From the NCBI RefSeq assembly GCF_900129975.1, contig NZ_FSRG01000003.1, forward strand, positions 484,997 through 548,996: 64,000 nucleotides of DNA, in the 5' to 3' direction. Origin of the DNA: Halodesulfovibrio marinisediminis DSM 17456. GTDB taxonomy: Bacteria > Desulfobacterota > Desulfovibrionia > Desulfovibrionales > Desulfovibrionaceae. Below the pieces are notes generated by a model. The model was given only the letters and a program-made list of their open reading frames with translations, was not told where the DNA came from and made no database searches. Positions 17,701 to 26,754 of this stretch are shown piece by piece (within the stretch, counting starts at the first letter, position 1; each line of letters begins with the position of its first letter). A program made the translations under genes and the position numbers.

Positions 17701-18498
17701 TTAATCACCTACGATAGTCAATAGTGTGTGCATGTCAGAAATGTTGAATGCTTTTCTCTTTCGGGCAGAACAAGCAATCCATGTGGGGCTCGATTGCTTT
17801 AGGTCTAGTTCTGAATAAATTTCTGCAACAGTATCAGCGGCTTCCGGTAAATCTATCTTATTAAGCAAGACATAACGCTGGCATGAGGGCGGACAATATT
17901 GAAATAGACCATGCTGTGATGTTGCCAGTGTAATCAGGTCGGATGGAGTAATACTTTCACCTTTTTGGAGACCCGTGAGCTTAGAAAATAGCTCATGTCG
18001 ATGCACTGTGACATTAGTAAGTGGAGAATAGACCGCGTCCAGTCCCATAACACCGATGCAAACTTCTGTTTCGTGTGGAATAACGGGTTCGTTATCGTTT
18101 GGTGCTTTTAATGGCTTACGGGCAGCGCCGTCACCTTCCACGAGAATACAGTCTGTAATGTTTGACTGGTGGATGGTTGAAATCGTTTCTTGTGATAATC
18201 CAATAAGTTTTTTTAGTTCGTGATCATATCGGGAGGCGACGGTCACGGTCGTGTGAAGTTTCAACGCTGAATTGAGTTCGGCAAAAAAGTCGGATGAATC
18301 ATGTTGGAGAATGACAGCACCGGAATCCGGCATAAACATCTTTGTTGTGGTTGTAATAATGACTCGTTTGCTTTTTTCCTTAATGACCGAAGCCAGCCAG
18401 TATATAATAGATGTCTTACCACCGGCTCCCGTAAGCGTGATCAATTTGGGAATAGTAGGGAATATAGCTGAGGGATGGGGAGGTGAACAGCAGGTCAT
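17701..18498 (-). CDS. yqeC: Selenium-dependent hydroxylase accessory protein YqeC
   Basis: A 265-residue protein of the YqeC family, found with selenium-dependent molybdenum hydroxylases; the precise reaction is unknown. It has a P-loop (LITLTGAGGKTSIIYWLA, near 22-38), then VIITTTTKMF, a DCILVEGDGAARKPLKAP motif and NKIDLPEA resembling a G4-type NKxD. YqeC probably acts in maturation of the Se-containing Mo cofactor. It lies three bases after yqeB on the same strand, the last gene of the accessory operon facing left. Confidence 0.9.
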   Translation of the reverse strand: MTCCSPPHPSAIFPTIPKLITLTGAGGKTSIIYWLASVIKEKSKRVIITTTTKMFMPDSGAVILQHDSSDFFAELNSALKLHTTVTVASRYDHELKKLIGLSQETISTIHQSNITDCILVEGDGAARKPLKAPNDNEPVIPHETEVCIGVMGLDAVYSPLTNVTVHRHELFSKLTGLQKGESITPSDLITLATSQHGLFQYCPPSCQRYVLLNKIDLPEAADTVAEIYSELDLKQSSPTWIACSARKRKAFNISDMHTLLTIVGD

Positions 18499-18501
18499 TA
18501 T

Positions 18502-19323
18502 CTACTCGTTAGAAAAGAGGTGGGCGCAAATTGCTTCCAGAACACCACCGCCAATAGCCAGCGCCTTATCTGAAACCTCATCGCAGTATTTTGGATTATT
18601 ACGCGGGTCGACATCCGCTATTTTTGTGCCTTTTCGTACCGGCGTTCCGTCTGGAAGAAGACCTCGAAGGACACCGTCAATTGCTGCGGTGATTGGCTGG
18701 GTATTTACGTAGCCAATGAGTTCATTCTTTGTAATTTGTGTTCCGATATGCTGCTGTGTTGTAAATACTCCAGCTTCATCTGCCCAGTGAACACGTTCTT
18801 TTCTATATCCGTTCACAGCACCGGGAATACCAGTGTTGGGAATGGCTGAACCATTTGTAATAACTTTGCCTAAATAGTGTCCTCGCTTAGTTTCAACTAC
18901 CGCGTGGACATCTTTTTCTGCCGTAAATCCAGGCCCAAGGCCGATAACAAAGGGGGCCATTGAAGTGTTTGTTCCGATGTTCTTTTTGGCGATGATGGCA
19001 TCAATTAAGATGTCTGGTTTGATTTGTTCCAATAGCGCGGCCTTAGGGTCACAAAGAACAGGAATTACGTCGTCGCCCCATGCCGTTTTTATTTCTGATG
19101 GTTGAGTACAGTATGATGCGGTCACTTCTTCGACCTTTGCTACCTGATGATAGATCGTTTCTGAGAAAACAACATGTCGGCGAACGGCCAGTGGCTTGTC
19201 AGTTTCCAGCATAACAATGTTTCGCATTCCGGCTCGGTAAAGGCGAATGGCAACTCCTGTTGCAAGGTCTCCGGCACCGCGTATTGCGATTGTAGGCAGT
19301 CTTTTTTTCATACGGGCTCTCAT
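18502..19323 (-). CDS. yqeB: Selenium-dependent hydroxylase system protein YqeB
   Basis: A 273-residue protein of the EF2563/YqeB family, a genomic marker of the labile-selenium cofactor of molybdenum hydroxylases. It begins with a Rossmann-like segment IAIRGAGDLATGVAIRLYRAG, followed by LETDKPLAVRR, AIIAKKNIGTN and GLGPGF; the C-terminal part contains a pronounced lipoyl/biotin-like sandwich (HIGTQITKNELIGYV, LPDGTPVRKGTKIADVDPR). The ATG at 19323 overlaps the mocA stop as ATGA, implying coupled translation; an in-frame ATG at 19311 is the alternative. Confidence 0.92.
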   Translation of the reverse strand: MRARMKKRLPTIAIRGAGDLATGVAIRLYRAGMRNIVMLETDKPLAVRRHVVFSETIYHQVAKVEEVTASYCTQPSEIKTAWGDDVIPVLCDPKAALLEQIKPDILIDAIIAKKNIGTNTSMAPFVIGLGPGFTAEKDVHAVVETKRGHYLGKVITNGSAIPNTGIPGAVNGYRKERVHWADEAGVFTTQQHIGTQITKNELIGYVNTQPITAAIDGVLRGLLPDGTPVRKGTKIADVDPRNNPKYCDEVSDKALAIGGGVLEAICAHLFSNE

Positions 19324-19946
19324 TTTGTTGCAGTATCGTAATGGGTAAGAAGTAAGTCGTATTGTCGTGTCGTATCGATATCAAAAAAAGGGCCGACTTC
19401 GTCCATTTCAATAAGACGAACAGGAAGTGATGGTTCAATAAGTAATGGCCTTGCTCCGGTGTCACCTTTCAGTTCCAGTACATTACCGAACCATTTTTTC
19501 GGGATAGTCACAGGATTGCCGCGTCTTCCATTTCGCATGGGGATAATCCAGTGGTGCGGGGCCTGCCAAAATGCATGGATTAGATGGTTAATGGCGTCAG
19601 ATGTGAGTAGCGGAAGGTCGCCTAGCAGTGTCATCGCACCCTGTGTCGTTTCAGACAGACTTTGGAGTCCGGTTTTTAGAGACTCTGCTTGTCCTTCCAG
19701 TCGTTTTCTACTGTATACGACTTCACAATCAGTAAGATCCAGCAATGCCTCCAGTGCGGAGTTTTCAGGAAGAACCACAATAGCTGAATCTAAAAGTGAT
19801 TTTCGTGCAGCATCAATTACATGCTGTACTAACGGCTTTCCTTTAAATGGAAGAGAGAGTTTGTCTTTCCCCATTCTCGTTGAAGTTCCAGCAGCTAAGA
19901 TAATACCTGCAATGGTCGTCTGTTCAGAAAGAGTGTGTTCAGTCAT
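19320..19946 (-). CDS. mocA: Molybdenum cofactor cytidylyltransferase-like protein
   Basis: A 208-residue nucleotidyltransferase of the MobA/MocA group, which transfers CMP to Mo-molybdopterin to give MCD, the cofactor of xanthine-dehydrogenase-type hydroxylases. The signature IAGIILAAGTSTRMGKDKL (near 12-30) binds CTP; LLGDLPLL carries the metal aspartate; GNPVTIPKKWF is the distal family motif. It is the first gene of the mocA-yqeB-yqeC operon, divergent from the three hydroxylase subunit genes, as in other selenium-dependent loci. Its ribosome site is weak. Confidence 0.9.
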   Translation of the reverse strand: MTEHTLSEQTTIAGIILAAGTSTRMGKDKLSLPFKGKPLVQHVIDAARKSLLDSAIVVLPENSALEALLDLTDCEVVYSRKRLEGQAESLKTGLQSLSETTQGAMTLLGDLPLLTSDAINHLIHAFWQAPHHWIIPMRNGRRGNPVTIPKKWFGNVLELKGDTGARPLLIEPSLPVRLIEMDEVGPFFDIDTTRQYDLLLTHYDTATK

Positions 19947-20219
19947 AGGTCATTGATGCTTTGTGTGTTTGATCTGGCGTGATTGCTCGCTACAAATATA
20001 ATTATGATGAACAGGTTATTGAACTGAAATCAATGGGTTTTGAGAATCCTTTTTTATAAAACGTTTTTTTACTGTGATGACAGATATTGGCACGAATTTT
20101 TCGAGATTGTCTGGAAGTGCTGTCGATGGGGGATATTCTCATTAGTGTGGAGTGAGAATGGTTGTGGGGTGTGTGTTCGATATAGATATTTGCTAACTAA
20201 AGCATGGCATTAGCTGTCG

Positions 20220-20256
20220 AGTTATAATCAAAAAACTATACATATTAATTATAACT
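20220..20256. promoter_or_regulatory. Nine-bp inverted repeat in the divergent mocA/hydroxylase promoter region
   Basis: AGTTATAAT and ATTATAACT are separated by 19 bases, about 120 bases before the FAD-subunit gene. The spacing and position suit a dimeric regulator, but no regulator gene is adjacent. Confidence 0.35.
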
Positions 20257-20304
20257 GCCTTATATCTAAATGTATATGTAAGGACGGTTTGTTTTCAATA
20301 GTCG

Positions 20305-20343
20305 TTAGCAGCCCTGAAAAAGTCTTCTTTTTACCGCTGCTAA
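20305..20343 (+). promoter_or_regulatory. Leader hairpin before the hydroxylase operon
   Basis: TTAGCAGC pairs with GCTGCTAA, and inside it AAAAAG pairs with CTTTTT around TCTT. The structure ends about 20 bases before the GGAGG site. It does not match the Moco riboswitch as I know it. Confidence 0.4.
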
Positions 20344-20373
20344 TGTTTCTTACCAGATAATTGGAGGCACTGT

Positions 20374-21243
20374 ATGGTTCAGGATTATGTTTTTCCGGCA
20401 ACAGTTGCGCAGGCAGTAGATATCTTAGCTGAGTCACAAGGGAGAGCTAGAATTATTGCAGGCGGGACAGACCTTGTTCTTGATATGCATGATGGTAAAA
20501 TATCTGCGGATAAGCTTGTTGATTTACGAGCGATAGACGGTATGCAGCATATTGCAGAGGAAGATGACTTCATATCTATTGGAGCCAATGTCACACATGC
20601 ACAAGTCGTAAAATCTTCTCTCCTCAGAAATCATGCACCGGGGCTGGTGGATGCTTGCCGGAAAGTTGGCTCGCTTCAGATTCGAAATGTCGCAACCGTT
20701 GTTGGAAACGTAGTCAACGGCAACCCTGCCGCGGATGCAGCTGTTGCGTTGGCTTGTCTTGATGCACAAGCTACGGTTGTTGATCAGCATGGTACTAAAG
20801 TTGTTCCGTTTGATGAACTTTATGCAGGTATCTGCCTTTCTTGTATTGATAGCTGCTGTCAGGTTGTTACTCATATCTCATTCCCAAAGAAAAAAGATGG
20901 AGAGGGTTCTGCGTATGTCCGCATGGAGCAGCGTAAGGCTCTTTCTCTTCCTATGCTTAATGTCTCTGCAAAAGTACGCGTCGTTAACAATACCTTTGAA
21001 GAAACTCAGTTGTTAATGGCTCCTGTTGGTGCAGGGCCACAACACGCTGTAACCGCAGAGGAATTTCTGCGGGGAGCAGAAATTACAGATGAAAACATAA
21101 AGCAGGCAGGGAAGCTGGCAAGAGAACAGGCTACATTCAGAAGTAGTGCTGTCCGCGGTTCAAAAGAATATCGCATAGGTGTTCTTCCTGTATGCATTGA
21201 ACGAGTGTTGCGGGCGGCTATTGCTGATGCACAGCAAGGGTAG
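20374..21243 (+). CDS. Molybdenum hydroxylase FAD-binding subunit
   Basis: A 289-residue FAD subunit (XdhB/CoxM-like) that passes electrons from the Fe-S subunit to NAD(P)+ or another acceptor. FAD-contacting motifs are ARIIAGGTDLV (near 27-37) and RNVATVVGNVVNGNPAADA (near 105-125), followed by the C-terminal CO-dehydrogenase-flavoprotein domain. GGAGG precedes the ATG. There is no Fe-S loop of the 4-hydroxybenzoyl-CoA reductase type. It heads a three-gene operon with the 2Fe-2S and Mo subunits. Confidence 0.92.
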   Translation: MVQDYVFPATVAQAVDILAESQGRARIIAGGTDLVLDMHDGKISADKLVDLRAIDGMQHIAEEDDFISIGANVTHAQVVKSSLLRNHAPGLVDACRKVGSLQIRNVATVVGNVVNGNPAADAAVALACLDAQATVVDQHGTKVVPFDELYAGICLSCIDSCCQVVTHISFPKKKDGEGSAYVRMEQRKALSLPMLNVSAKVRVVNNTFEETQLLMAPVGAGPQHAVTAEEFLRGAEITDENIKQAGKLAREQATFRSSAVRGSKEYRIGVLPVCIERVLRAAIADAQQG

Positions 21244-21259
21244 AAGGGAGGCTCTATAT

Positions 21260-21760
21260 ATGAATACTAAGCTTGTATCGTTTGTGTTGAATGGTGAACC
21301 TGTTTCTGTCCGTGTTGATCCGTTTGAACTGTTTGTGGATGTCCTGCGTGATAAGCTTCATTTAACAGGTACTAAAAAAGGCTGTGGTGAAGGCGGCTGC
21401 GGTACTTGTACCGTTATTGTCAACGGTGAGGCCGTGAATTCCTGCCTGATGCCGGCAATGCGTGCTGATGGCGCCATTGTAGAGACAATCGAAGGGGTAG
21501 AAGAGGATGGAGAACTGCATCCGCTTCAGACCAGCTTTATTGAAAAGGGCGCTGTGCAGTGTGGCTTCTGTACCCCTGGTATGATCATGTCTGCGAAAGC
21601 ACTTTTAGATAAAAATAAGTCACCATCAAAAGAGCAAATTTTAGAGGCTGTTTCTGGAAACATATGCCGTTGCACAGGGTATGTGAAAATTGAAGAAGCA
21701 ATTGAGGATGCTGCACGAACATTACGTGAAGCAGCGGTAAGAGGAGAGAGCCATGACTAA
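21260..21760 (+). CDS. Molybdenum hydroxylase [2Fe-2S] subunit
   Basis: A 166-residue subunit with two [2Fe-2S] clusters. The plant-ferredoxin-type cluster is ligated by CGEGGCGTC and the cysteine in VNSCLMP; the second, near the molybdopterin, by QCGFCTPG and NICRCTGY. I place the start at the ATG at 21260 behind AAGGGAGG; an open frame reaches back into the FAD gene, but family members begin here. The last codons overlap the Mo-subunit start by eight bases, implying translational coupling. Confidence 0.95.
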   Translation: MNTKLVSFVLNGEPVSVRVDPFELFVDVLRDKLHLTGTKKGCGEGGCGTCTVIVNGEAVNSCLMPAMRADGAIVETIEGVEEDGELHPLQTSFIEKGAVQCGFCTPGMIMSAKALLDKNKSPSKEQILEAVSGNICRCTGYVKIEEAIEDAARTLREAAVRGESHD

Positions 21761-24092
21761 ACTGAACGTAGTAGGCAAGAACGTTGATCGTCGTGACGGT
21801 GTTGATAAAACAACAGGTCGTGCTCTCTTTACCAGTGATATGTTTGTGCCAGGAATGCTGTATGCAAAGGTCTTGCGCAGTCCCCATGCTCATGCACGCA
21901 TTGTGAACATAGATACTTCAGAAGCAGAAAAATTGGACGGTGTTAAGGCCGTTATGACGCATAAAAATGGCCCTAAAAACCTGTTTAATGCTGCAGCTCC
22001 TATGTTCCTCACCGTTTCGCATCTTGAACGTGTGCTGGATCAGTATTTATTTGATGAGGTAGTCCGGTATGTTGGTGATGAGGTTGCGGCGGTTGCTGCC
22101 ACAACTGAAGCCATTGCCGAGAAGGCATTGTCATTAATTAAAGTTGAGTATGAGTTATTGCCTGCTGTCTTTGATTCTGAAGAAGCCATGAGTGAATCAG
22201 CTCCGGAACTCCATGGCGAAAAAGGGTGCACATCTGAAGGCAAGAATATTCCAGGTGAGATCATTAAGATTCCGTACGGTGATGTTGAAAAAGGCTTGGA
22301 AGAGTCAGATGTCGTCATTGAAAAAAAATTTACTTTGCCGATTGTAAAACAAGTTCAGATGGAAACACAAAGTGCTCTGGCTCAAGTCAGCGGCAGCGGG
22401 GAAGTTACTATCTGGTCTACAACACAAACTCCTCATCCTTCCCGTTCGATTATAGGCAAGATCTTTGATATTCCCGCCAGTAAAATTCGCGTGTTGGCCC
22501 CTCCATATATTGGTGGTGGTTTTGGGGTTCGCATTGGATTAAGCGGACTTGCAGAGCCGATAGCATTAGGTTTGGCTTTGTTAGCTAAGCGTCCTGTGAA
22601 AATTGTATATTCACGAAAAGAAGACTTCATTGCATCGGATACACGTCATCCGGCAACTGTAACGGTAAAATTGGGTGCCAAAAAAGATGGTACGTTCCAA
22701 GCTCTCGATATGAAAGGTATCTTCAATACTGGTGCCTACTGTGGTTTCGGTACTGAACTCCCGGGGGTGTGCGGAGCCATGACATTGGCAATCTACCGTA
22801 TCCCTAATCAGCGTTACTATGGACACAGTGTGTATACAAACCGTACCAGCTCCGGTGCTATGCGTGGTTTTGGCAACCCGCAGGGTAATTTTGCTCTGGA
22901 ACAGGTCGTGGATATGATGGCGGATGAGTTGGGAATGAGCTCATATGAGCTACGTATGAAAAATATCATGAAAGTAAATGATCCATGGTGCCTGCCGTTC
23001 CCTTGTTTAAGCACAGAGCTTGCAGAATGTATGAGGCAGGCTGGTGAGAGTATTGGATGGGAGAATAGAGAGTCTCTTAAGGCATCCGCACCACATAAGG
23101 TTCGTGGAATGGGTATGGCAGTTGGAACACACGTAAGTAATGCATGGCCATTCTGTGTAGATTACGACAACGCATACTTTACGGTTCAATCAGACGGAAC
23201 CGTGCATGTTGCTTCAGGTGTGCCGGAAATGGGTACAGGTGTGTGTACTTCTCTTGTCCAGATTGCAGCAGACTCATTTGGAATCGATATGGATAATGTG
23301 TCGTTGTCTTTCGGGGATACATTGACGACCCCGTTTGACATTGGCAGCCATGCAAGCCGCACGTGTTATGCAGCAGGTCTTGCAATTAAAGAGGCTGCAG
23401 AGGATACAAGGCAGCAGATTTTTGAGTATGCTGCACCGTACTTTGATGTTAGCCCAGATTCTCTGACCTTGCAGAATGGATATGTGTTCCGGTCATCTGT
23501 ATCTGCAACAGATGAAACGTCAATTGTGCTTTTAGATGACGTTAAAGCGCATCCAGAAGGTAAAGTTTCATTAGAAGATATCGCGTATCATGCTCATGTA
23601 CGTAATAAGCAGTTCATGAGTACCGGAAAAATCGTTCCTAAAAACGCTCCACCTTGGCATGTGTGTTTTGCAGATGTTGAAGTAGATACTGAGACCGGCA
23701 AAGTGGATGTGCTGAAGCTTGTGGCCGCGCATGACGTAGGAACAGCCGTGAACCCGATTATTGTCGAAGGACAAATTGAAGGTGGTGTGGTTCAGGGGCT
23801 CGGCTACGCTCTAACTGAAGAGATTAGATACAATGATAAGGGCGTTCAGACACATAACCAGATGCATAGCTATATGTTGCCGACTGCCGAAGACATTCCT
23901 GTGATGGAATCCATAATCGTTGAATCTCATGATCCAACAGGACCGTTTGGTGCTAAAGGCGCTGGTGAGTGCAGTCTCGTTTGTCCTGCCTCAGCTATCA
24001 GTAACGCTGTTGCAAATGCCACTGGGGTTCGTTTTACAGAATTGCCTCTAACGCCGGAGCGAATCTTTGCTGGCTTACATCAGGAAGATTAA
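21753..24092 (+). CDS. Molybdenum hydroxylase large (Mo-binding) subunit
   Basis: A 779-residue xanthine-dehydrogenase/aldehyde-oxidase-type catalytic subunit. The N-terminal a/b hammerhead (DKTTGRALFTSDMFVPGMLYAKVLRSPHAHA) is followed by the molybdopterin domains with PYIGGGFGVR, AMRGFGNPQ, GVPEMGTG and the catalytic Glu in FGAKGAGECSL near residue 735. With yqeB/yqeC/mocA divergently next door it is very probably a selenium-dependent molybdenum hydroxylase such as xanthine or purine dehydrogenase; a nicotinate-type substrate is possible. The selenium in these enzymes is a cofactor ligand, not selenocysteine, and no in-frame TGA is present. Confidence 0.93.
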   Translation: MTKLNVVGKNVDRRDGVDKTTGRALFTSDMFVPGMLYAKVLRSPHAHARIVNIDTSEAEKLDGVKAVMTHKNGPKNLFNAAAPMFLTVSHLERVLDQYLFDEVVRYVGDEVAAVAATTEAIAEKALSLIKVEYELLPAVFDSEEAMSESAPELHGEKGCTSEGKNIPGEIIKIPYGDVEKGLEESDVVIEKKFTLPIVKQVQMETQSALAQVSGSGEVTIWSTTQTPHPSRSIIGKIFDIPASKIRVLAPPYIGGGFGVRIGLSGLAEPIALGLALLAKRPVKIVYSRKEDFIASDTRHPATVTVKLGAKKDGTFQALDMKGIFNTGAYCGFGTELPGVCGAMTLAIYRIPNQRYYGHSVYTNRTSSGAMRGFGNPQGNFALEQVVDMMADELGMSSYELRMKNIMKVNDPWCLPFPCLSTELAECMRQAGESIGWENRESLKASAPHKVRGMGMAVGTHVSNAWPFCVDYDNAYFTVQSDGTVHVASGVPEMGTGVCTSLVQIAADSFGIDMDNVSLSFGDTLTTPFDIGSHASRTCYAAGLAIKEAAEDTRQQIFEYAAPYFDVSPDSLTLQNGYVFRSSVSATDETSIVLLDDVKAHPEGKVSLEDIAYHAHVRNKQFMSTGKIVPKNAPPWHVCFADVEVDTETGKVDVLKLVAAHDVGTAVNPIIVEGQIEGGVVQGLGYALTEEIRYNDKGVQTHNQMHSYMLPTAEDIPVMESIIVESHDPTGPFGAKGAGECSLVCPASAISNAVANATGVRFTELPLTPERIFAGLHQED

Positions 24093-24176
24093 AAGGTAGC
24101 AATAATTTTACTATTTAATTTTATTAATTAATTTCTTATGCACACAATAGAGTGCTGAGCTTAAAGGTTCGTATTG

Positions 24177-24208
24177 GAAAAAGCCCTGACATTGTCAGGG
24201 CTTTTTTG
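24177..24208 (+). terminator. Terminator after the hydroxylase operon
   Basis: AAAAGCCCTGACA and TGTCAGGGCTTTTTT form a strong stem with a T-run. Confidence 0.92.
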
Positions 24209-24504
24209 TGCTCATGGGGGAAAAAGAGAGGGATATACCGGATAGTAGCGTGAGAAAATACTAGGTATCTATAATAGAAAAACATTGTGTTCATTGTATG
24301 TTACAGTATCACGAGGTGTTATATTCATACCAGCTTTGTGTTCTAGATTTATGTGTGTGCTGTGTTTGCGTGTACTTGTGCGAAGGTGGGGGGCTACTTG
24401 GATGTATGACAGGAAAGAGTACACGAAAGTGAGTTTCGAGAAGGGGTAACTATTAAGCCTAAGAGCAAACGGTTTTTTGAAAAACAAACAGCAGCGGGAC
24501 GTAT

Positions 24505-26754
24505 ATGTTAAACGAAGTAGGAATCATTCTATTTTTGGTGCTCAAGATCGTCTTTATTTTTGTTGCGATTGTCTTTGTGATCAGTGGCATAGATGAATTC
24601 TTTATAGATCTTTGCTACTTCTTTCGAGAGACCTATCGACGGTTGTTTATCACCAACCATTACAAGAGGCTTTCGGAAGAACAGTTGCTGGCGAAGCCGG
24701 AGCAGTCTGTTGCCATAATGGTTCCCTGTTGGGATGAAGGTCTTGTAATTAGGCGTATGTTGGAAAACGCCATTAGGACCGTTAATTATTCCAACTACGT
24801 GATCTTTGTAGGAACGTATCCAAATGACCCAGCTACGCAACGCGAAGTAGATAAGGTGCGTGACAGGTATAGTAATGTAGAACGAATAATGACCCCGCAT
24901 GATGGACCTACTTCTAAGGCAGATTGTCTGAATTGGTTGTATGAAGGCATTCTTATCTACGAAAAAGAGAACAATAAAAAATTTGATATCTTTGTCTTAC
25001 AGGACTCTGAAGACATACTCCATCCACTTCAATTGAAGCTTTGTAACTACATCATTCCTAAATTGGATATGGTTCAGCTCCCAGTGCATCCTATGCCACG
25101 AGACTGGTCGGACTTTACTGGCAACCACTATCTAGATGAATTTGCAGAAAACCACACTCGAGATTTGATTGTGCGTGAAGCACTAACAGGTTCTATCCCC
25201 TCTGCCGGTGTGGGCACGGCTCTTAGCCGTAGGACACTAGAACTGACAGCTAAGAAGCAGAGAAATCTACTCTTCGATACTGCCTCTCTTGCAGAAGATT
25301 ATGCATTTGGTCTTGGAATTAAGGAGCTTGGTCTCAAGCAGGCCTTTGTACGTCAATGGATTTGGCGAAATAAAATGGTCAAAAGCTTTTTCACTCGTAG
25401 GCCTAAGCAAAAACGCGTTCAGGAATTCATCTCAATCCGCGAGTATTTTCCTAATACATTCAAGCAGGCTGTAGGCCAAAAAACCCGATGGGTTATGGGA
25501 ATAACCCTTCAAGGGTGGGAGAGTATGGGATGGCGCGGAGGATTAGCCTCAAAGTACATGCTTTGGCGTGACCGTAAAACCATTGTAACTAACCTTGTTA
25601 ACTTTATAGGTAACTTCCTGTTTGTTCTTATTTTAGGGTTGCTTATCTATAACACGTTGACCAAGTCGTATAAACTTCCGCCGTTAGTAGATGATTCTCG
25701 AGAGTCTACTATTTTGATCTCCATCTGTTTGTTCTTTCTGGTTTGGCGAATTATTATGCGTGTTACGTTTGTTGTACGGACATATAACTGGTTCCAGGGA
25801 CTCTTGTCGGTACCACGGTTGTTCTGGGGTAACATCATTAACTTTGTTGCAACTATTAAAGCTATCTCTAAATACACAAAAGTACGTATTACTGGTGAAA
25901 CTCTTGAGTGGGAAAAGACCCGTCATGTGTATCCTTCTGAAGACGAACTGCGCGCTTACCGTCGTAGACTGGGTGACCTGTTGCTTGATCGACGTTTCTT
26001 GACAGTTGAGCAGTTGGATAAGGCTTTAAAAGAGAAAAGGAAAACAAAGAAGAAGCTTGGTGAAGTTCTTATTGATCTTGGGTACATCACTGAAGATCAG
26101 CTTGTTCAGACGCTGGGAATTCAGTTCAGAGTTGAGACGCAGGAAGTTGACCCTTACAGCACGCCAGCAGAGCTACTTGAGTTAGTTCCTACTAAATTGG
26201 CTGTAAAATACAACGTGTATCCACTGGTAATGAGAGATGGGCAACTCCTTGTTGCTACGAACGAGATGCTTGATGAAGCTTCCTTGCGTGAGCTTGAGCA
26301 GAAAATTGGACATGTAGTCAGGCTGCGTCTTGCATCTCGTAGTGATATTTCTTTTGCAATACGGAGAGGTTATGAGCGTAAGCTTACTCAGAAGGACTCT
26401 GGATTCCTGGGGAAAATGCTTGTTGATAAAGGGGAGATTACCTCAGAGCAGCTTACCGAAGCTCTTCGCGCTCAACGGCGTCAATATCTTCCACTTGGGG
26501 AAATATTGATTAGTCAGGAAGTGTTAACAAAAGAAAAATTCGAAGAGGCGAATGCTGCCTTTTTGGAACAGGATAAATTTAAACGAATTGGCGAGTTTTT
26601 GTTGGATAAAGGGTACATCGATGCCAAACAACTAAACTCTGCACTTACAGAACAAGAAAAGCATAGTCCGCTGTTGGGTGAAGTACTTATTGAACAAGGG
26701 GTGATTTCACCAGAAAATCTTGATCACTTCCTAAGCACTTGGGAGATCAATTAA
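24505..26754 (+). CDS. nfrB: NfrB-like membrane glycosyltransferase with three MshEN c-di-GMP units
   Basis: A 749-residue protein matching NfrB, the inner-membrane glycosyltransferase of the phage N4 receptor-glycan pathway in E. coli. An N-terminal membrane helix precedes a GT2 domain: AIMVPCWDEG (near 70-80), the metal motif region VLQDSED near 170, and QKTRWVMGITLQGW (the QxxRW-type acceptor motif, near 325). Membrane helices follow at about 370-440. The C-terminal half contains three tandem MshEN pairs (about 487-540, 632-685, 692-745), each of the RLGxxLLxxGxIT...LGEVLIxxGxI form known to bind cyclic di-GMP, with a GspE-N-like alpha/beta insert between the first and second. The stop overlaps the nfrA start. 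Confidence 0.9.
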   Translation: MLNEVGIILFLVLKIVFIFVAIVFVISGIDEFFIDLCYFFRETYRRLFITNHYKRLSEEQLLAKPEQSVAIMVPCWDEGLVIRRMLENAIRTVNYSNYVIFVGTYPNDPATQREVDKVRDRYSNVERIMTPHDGPTSKADCLNWLYEGILIYEKENNKKFDIFVLQDSEDILHPLQLKLCNYIIPKLDMVQLPVHPMPRDWSDFTGNHYLDEFAENHTRDLIVREALTGSIPSAGVGTALSRRTLELTAKKQRNLLFDTASLAEDYAFGLGIKELGLKQAFVRQWIWRNKMVKSFFTRRPKQKRVQEFISIREYFPNTFKQAVGQKTRWVMGITLQGWESMGWRGGLASKYMLWRDRKTIVTNLVNFIGNFLFVLILGLLIYNTLTKSYKLPPLVDDSRESTILISICLFFLVWRIIMRVTFVVRTYNWFQGLLSVPRLFWGNIINFVATIKAISKYTKVRITGETLEWEKTRHVYPSEDELRAYRRRLGDLLLDRRFLTVEQLDKALKEKRKTKKKLGEVLIDLGYITEDQLVQTLGIQFRVETQEVDPYSTPAELLELVPTKLAVKYNVYPLVMRDGQLLVATNEMLDEASLRELEQKIGHVVRLRLASRSDISFAIRRGYERKLTQKDSGFLGKMLVDKGEITSEQLTEALRAQRRQYLPLGEILISQEVLTKEKFEEANAAFLEQDKFKRIGEFLLDKGYIDAKQLNSALTEQEKHSPLLGEVLIEQGVISPENLDHFLSTWEIN

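Noticed and set aside
21753-24092. Selenocysteine in the molybdenum hydroxylase
   Set aside because: No in-frame TGA occurs; selenium in these enzymes is a cofactor ligand.
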